Assembly (NCBI RefSeq): GCF_900187405.1
Contig: NZ_LT896716.1
Location: 2,050,001 to 2,114,000, forward strand
Direction of reading: 5' to 3'
From: Geobacter sp. DSM 9736
GTDB taxonomy: Bacteria > Desulfobacterota > Desulfuromonadia > Geobacterales > Geobacteraceae
Length of the DNA: 64,000 nt
Shown: positions 61,056 through 64,000 of the stretch, one piece after another
How the letters are laid out: each line of letters opens with the position of its first letter
Numbering within the stretch: the stretch's first letter is position 1
Notes under the pieces: generated by a model
Told to the model about the DNA's origin: nothing
Databases searched by the model: none
What the model saw: only the letters and a program-made list of their open reading frames with translations
Program-made: the position numbers and the translations under genes

Positions 61056-61349
61056 GGAGGTGGTATGCAGAACCGATGTTACTGACAGAGCCCGCATATG
61101 GCGGGCTCTTGTCATTTGCGTTCATTGTCTTGTCGCAAGTGGATCATCGGCAAATCCACCGTCTGCCTTTTGCTGATTCAAGAAGCCATGCAATTGCTCT
61201 TGTAATTATCGAACCTCTGAATGTCTCTGTGTCAGGTTTGCAGGCTTGCAAGCCTGACCCGACAGATCCACGACAGATCCCACATGGCTGACCCTATTCT
61301 TACTGCTGTTACTGTTCTTACTTGCGCCCACCTTAAAGGCAGAAAGCCT
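61056..61349. other. 294-nt intergenic region with a hairpin and a palindrome
   Basis: No gene seen. AGAGCCCGC / GCGGGCTCT (61087-61095 with 61101-61109) forms a 9-bp stem followed by TGTCATTT and may terminate plus-strand transcription. A perfect 16-bp palindrome CAGGCTTGCAAGCCTG occupies 61241-61256. Confidence 0.6.
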
Positions 61350-61688
61350 TCAATAGGCAATTATATAGTTGAGATCCTCACCATCCCCCCATCGGTTGCA
61401 AGTATCATTACCAACTATTGAAACTGTGTTTTTTGTTGATAACGCTGCAAGCAATACTGCCAGCTGTTGCTTACCGACTGTAGAGTTTTCATCTCTGATT
61501 ATCCAATATCCGCCGGTAGCACATGAGGGTTTACCAACTGGAGTTCCAGCAACTGTAAAATACACTAAGCCGTCAGATGCTCTTACTATTATTGAACTAA
61601 CCGTTCCATAAACTGATCCGGCCATACTTTCATTAGATATAAAACACGACAAAACCAAAGTTAGACATAAAACGGAGATAATTCTCAT
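61350..61688 (-). CDS. small secreted protein, paralog 1 of 3
   Basis: A 112-aa product. Signal peptide MRIISVLCLTLVLSCFISNE with cleavage near SMAGS; the mature part is about 90 aa: VYGTVSSIIVRASDGLVYFT, GTPVGKPSCATGGYWIIRDE, GKQQLAVLLAALSTKNTVSI, NDTCNRWGDGEDLNYIIAY. Two cysteines could form a disulfide. I recall an uncharacterised exported family with the layout GxV...VYFxxxGxxxxxxCA..GYW...LLAA...C.xWxDGED. The start is at ATG 61688 with GGAG upstream. The function is unknown. Confidence 0.8.
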   Translation of the reverse strand: MRIISVLCLTLVLSCFISNESMAGSVYGTVSSIIVRASDGLVYFTVAGTPVGKPSCATGGYWIIRDENSTVGKQQLAVLLAALSTKNTVSIVGNDTCNRWGDGEDLNYIIAY

Positions 61689-61882
61689 TTTGCCTGCTCC
61701 TTTCACTAATGATTTCAAACAAGTAATATGGCTACCCAAGTATCATGTGGAATCAAAATACGGGTCAAGTCTCCAAAACTCCGTGAGAGGTGGCCCCATC
61801 TTTTAGGACAGGTTGGCGGCCGGAATAAGGTGGATTGCCGTTGTCGTTATGCCGCCTCTTCCAGCCTGACCGTAAAGATCCC

Positions 61883-62257
61883 CTAAAAGGAGAAATACCT
61901 TACATTGGCTTCGGACCAAGGCGCGAAAGAGATGCAGTTTGCTGGCAATTGATCTCCATCGAAGTACATATCGGGTATAGGGGCGCCAGATGTTTTTGCT
62001 GCGAGCAAGGTGGCATAGATCGCCTTACAGGCTGCAGGGGAAGTGCTCCCCGCAAGAGAACCTGGGACCACCCAATCAGCATCAGTGCTGCAGATGTATA
62101 CAGGCGTGTTCATACTGCTCAATCGAAGCAGCAATTTGCCTGGTTGGTGATAGGCAAGCGTCTGGACCGTTCCGCCGCAAACCACAGCTTCGGCGTAGGA
62201 GGCAGGCACTGCTAGCAGAACAACTAGTAACAACAAGGTTCCTGTTAAATTTCTCAT
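61883..62257 (-). CDS. small secreted protein, paralog 2 of 3 (divergent)
   Basis: A 124-aa product. Signal peptide MRNLTGTLLLLVVLLAVPAS with cleavage near SYAEA. The mature part has the same skeleton as its neighbours: CGGTVQTLAYHQPGKLLLRL, then a CSTDADWV segment, ACKAIYATLLAAKTSGAPIP and a final cysteine region. Cysteines: about four. The start at ATG 62257 is chosen because AGGAGG is 8-9 nt upstream; a GTG two codons earlier abuts that site. Confidence 0.72.
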   Translation of the reverse strand: MRNLTGTLLLLVVLLAVPASYAEAVVCGGTVQTLAYHQPGKLLLRLSSMNTPVYICSTDADWVVPGSLAGSTSPAACKAIYATLLAAKTSGAPIPDMYFDGDQLPANCISFAPWSEANVRYFSF

Positions 62258-62320
62258 TTTCACTCCTCCTGGTAGAATCTACCTTGTAACTTGCTTACCT
62301 GCGGTTTCAATCACCTGTAT

Positions 62321-62350
62321 CTTGGTCCGACCCGCCGCTCGCCGGCTTCA
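62321..62350. repeat. 30-bp direct repeat, copy 1
   Basis: TCTTGGTCCGACCCGCCGCT followed by CGCCGGCTTC. It matches the copy at 63190-63218 except for one missing base. The two copies flank the third secreted-protein gene and the transposase fragment. Confidence 0.85.
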
Positions 62351-62351
62351 G

Positions 62352-62738
62352 TTATCGAACAGTGATATAACCGATGTGACAGTATCCACTGCCATCCGTA
62401 TTTACATTGACTCCCACTGTTAAATTAGAAATTTTAGCGGCCAGCAGAGCAGCAACATATGCTTTGTAATTGCTATCAGTGTCAAGTAGATAAGCCCAGT
62501 ATTGCCCGTTGCAAATTACAGGGTTTCCCTCAAGCTGAATTCTAAAACCATAATTATGACCGCTTGTTACATCTACAACCCCTATCCTTCCGCTCACAGC
62601 TCCATCCCATGCAAAAGTAACAGACGAAGTACATACAAAACTCAAAAAAATACTTATGAATACCAAAGCATAATTTATTATCTTCTTGTGTTCTACACTT
62701 TTGAAAATAAAATTAGTGTGGACGGCAATATTTTTCAT
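62352..62738 (-). CDS. small secreted protein, paralog 3 of 3
   Basis: A 128-aa product with a long N-region (MKNIAVHTNFIFKSVEHKKI) and hydrophobic core NYALVFISIFLSFVCTSSVT, cleaved near TFAWDG. Mature part: GAVSGRIGVVDVTSGHNYGF, RIQLEGNPVICNGQYWAYLL, NYKAYVAALLAAKISNLTVG, then GSGYCHIGYITV. It has the same order of conserved points as paralog 1: G-x-[IV], hydrophobic strand, Cys, aromatic pair, LLAA, final Cys. The start is at ATG 62738 (TGGAGGAAG upstream). It lies directly after the transposase fragment. Confidence 0.75.
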   Translation of the reverse strand: MKNIAVHTNFIFKSVEHKKIINYALVFISIFLSFVCTSSVTFAWDGAVSGRIGVVDVTSGHNYGFRIQLEGNPVICNGQYWAYLLDTDSNYKAYVAALLAAKISNLTVGVNVNTDGSGYCHIGYITVR

Positions 62739-62760
62739 AATCTTCCTCCAGATAATAAAC

Positions 62761-62880
62761 CTACAACTGGATGTCGTCATCTGTGAATATGGATTTGAAT
62801 CTCCCTTGGAACAGATGCCCGCACCGCTTTCTCTGGATGTTCGTGTAGGTGGTATAGGAACTGTTTCTCTGATGCAAGCG
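62761..62880 (-). pseudogene. fragment of a Y1 (REP-associated/IS200-like) transposase
   Basis: One minus-strand frame reads RLHQRNSSYTTYTNIQRKRC then GHLFQGRFKSIFTDDDIQL and stops at 62761-62763. SSYTTYxNxxxKRxGHLFQGRFKSI is the highly conserved central stretch of Y1-transposase/RAYT proteins. The upstream catalytic HUH motif and downstream Tyr region are not found, so only a fragment remains. It ends 22 nt before the start of paralog 3. Confidence 0.7.
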
Positions 62881-63281
62881 GAAGGAGAGGGGTCAGCCCT
62901 CGACAAGAGACACCTTCCTGCTCAATCGCCTCTATCTCTCTTCTTAAAGGTCGTTCTCCGGAAACTCTTTTGGATAACCCTTTGGGTACAACTTCACTGC
63001 CACCGCATGAGTTATGCTGCCCCAACTGCTCACAGATCTGCCGGTTGTGGCTGTTGTGTATGTCCCATGTCCAAGGCTTACCCCTTTGCTACTCCCTTCT
63101 TAGAGGCTTGTTTTTGAAGGTCAAAAGAGGCTTTAAGGCTTGTAAACGGGTTAATCCTATATGTTTAACAGAAAAATTTCAGACACTTGTCTTGGTCCGA
63201 CCCGCCGCTCGCGGCTTCTTCCCCCCCCTCCAAACACCTCCACACCTGGCGCGGCCTCAAGCCTGAGCCAAGAATGTCATT
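62881..63281. other. 401-nt region without a recognisable gene
   Basis: The region holds the upstream, out-of-frame part of the transposase remnant and direct-repeat copy 2 (63190-63218), followed by a C-rich run. An 82-codon minus-strand frame ends through the transposase segment in another frame, but it has no recognisable family or ribosome site. Confidence 0.5.
63190..63218. repeat. 30-bp direct repeat, copy 2
   Basis: TCTTGGTCCGACCCGCCGCT followed by CGCGGCTTC, the same orientation as the copy at 62321-62350 with one base deleted. Confidence 0.85.
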
Positions 63282-64000
63282 CTATTTTCTCCACAACGGC
63301 AACTTTTGAAGTATCTCACCAGTGAATGCATTTATTTCGTATGCCCATATAGTTTGTCCTGTCCACACTACATAGGGTGGATCAGCAATAACTAGCTTGT
63401 TTAAGGTGACCTCCTCGATATCTACTGGCACATTTTGTTGTTTATGATCCTTCTCAATAATTTGTTTGACATCATCTTCAGAAAGAGTGGTCTTCTTGGT
63501 AGCTTCGTAGGCCTCAGGTGGGACTGAGATTATCTCGGCCTTAACGCTGGTAACGTTATCTTGAGGGCCTATCGTAATTTGAATAGCGTTTCCTAGCGAC
63601 AACCCATTAATGAAACGGTCAAAAATTAAGGTTACATATGTTCCGTTGCCCCCTTCGGCTGAGAATATCTTACTTTCTCGCATTTCAGTCGGTTTGGATA
63701 TACCTAGCAATTCAGCCTCATCTTCCATAAAAGCCTTGGCAACGGCTCGTGCTCTGAGATGTCTGTCAGGCTCTTTTGCCAGATCGATAGCTATCTGCTT
63801 CTTCGGCACCATAGCCCCGCTGAGCCATACATTCCCAGAAAGCCCATGTTTAGTTTTCTTAACGTCAGACTCGGCGTACTTCACACTTGAATACTTACCT
63901 TTAACATGATCCTTGAACTTCTGAGGTGACTCATGTGGGTTATTCTTTTCTGTTGAGGAAGGCGCTCCCTTGTTGTCAACAGCATCTGCCGCAGGATCTC
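63282..64000 (-). CDS. hypothetical protein, N-terminus outside the window
   Basis: The minus-strand frame ends at TAA 63282 and is open through base 64000, so the 5' end is missing. Visible are at least 239 residues. The Lys/Ser/Pro-rich N-terminal part (DPAADAVDNKGAPSSTEKNN) looks like a linker. It is followed by a folded region with GNGTYVTLIFDRFINGLSLG and KAEIISVPPEAYEATKKTTL and a C-terminus WAYEINAFTGEILQKLPLWR. The C-terminal part resembles PepSY/FTP-like repeats (tryptophan, then DAxTGEIL), but this is only a resemblance. A GTG at 63884 is not needed as a start. Confidence 0.65.
   Translation of the reverse strand, partial: DPAADAVDNKGAPSSTEKNNPHESPQKFKDHVKGKYSSVKYAESDVKKTKHGLSGNVWLSGAMVPKKQIAIDLAKEPDRHLRARAVAKAFMEDEAELLGISKPTEMRESKIFSAEGGNGTYVTLIFDRFINGLSLGNAIQITIGPQDNVTSVKAEIISVPPEAYEATKKTTLSEDDVKQIIEKDHKQQNVPVDIEEVTLNKLVIADPPYVVWTGQTIWAYEINAFTGEILQKLPLWRK

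Noticed and set aside
61835-62215. 126-codon plus-strand frame
   Set aside because: It is antisense to secreted-protein paralog 2, which has a signal peptide and ribosome site.
62777-63025. 82-codon minus-strand frame (begins MGQHNSCGG)
   Set aside because: Its 3' half runs out of phase through the transposase fragment, and it has no ribosome site or known family.
63282-63884. GTG at 63884 as the true start of the right-edge gene
   Set aside because: The frame continues open to base 64000 and there is no ribosome site before the GTG, so the gene more likely starts outside the window.

Overview
The window is a stretch of a Geobacter-like chromosome (Geobacteraceae, Desulfuromonadia). The evidence is a diheme-type sdhCAB/frdCAB operon (succinate dehydrogenase/fumarate reductase), a zinc-ribbon ('C+') set of ribosomal proteins, the gene order tRNA-tuf-rpmG-tRNA-Trp-secE-nusG, and intergenic repeats of a kind I recall from Geobacter genomes. 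The species cannot be named from the sequence alone. Most core genes lie on the minus strand.

Layout. 1-4 kb: the start of a 4-alpha-glucanotransferase gene (malQ, cut by the window edge), a 54-aa protein, ftsH, and an orphan Cas6-like protein. 4-7.7 kb: sdhCAB, transcribed from a promoter whose -10 box overlaps a palindromic operator and preceded by a possible 46-aa leader ORF. 7.8-9.8 kb: tgt and mazG on the plus strand. 9.8-43 kb: one nearly unbroken minus-strand translation and transcription block. Read in its own direction it runs tRNA-Thr, Tyr, Gly, Thr, tuf, rpmG, tRNA-Trp, secE, nusG, rplK, rplA, rplJL, rpoBC, rpsL, rpsG, fusA, tuf, then the S10, spc and alpha clusters to rplQ. The block contains secY, adk and map, but no infA. 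43-48 kb: a YgiQ-type radical SAM protein, argC, rplM-rpsI and truA.

48-56 kb is accessory: a TumE/TumA toxin-antitoxin pair, a decayed RelE-type toxin, a type III-like restriction-modification pair with a divergent XRE regulator, a Uma2-family protein and an orphan MNT nucleotidyltransferase. 56-60 kb carries amino-acid biosynthesis: asd, an Asd-like paralog that has lost the catalytic cysteine, and leuB, which ends in an 11-unit hexamer repeat. 60-64 kb is accessory again: a VapBC-like pair with a broken toxin, a broken CopG/BrnA-like antitoxin, three small secreted proteins that look like paralogs, a transposase fragment, and a hypothetical protein cut by the right edge.

The best candidates for undescribed biology are the clustered small secreted proteins (61.3-62.7 kb), the leader ORF and operator ahead of sdhC, the orphan Cas6 homolog, and three genes (tgt, tumE, the XRE regulator) whose promoters sit so close to the start codon that their mRNAs are probably leaderless. 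Everything here was read by eye. No alignment or database search was run, so family names rest on recognised motifs.
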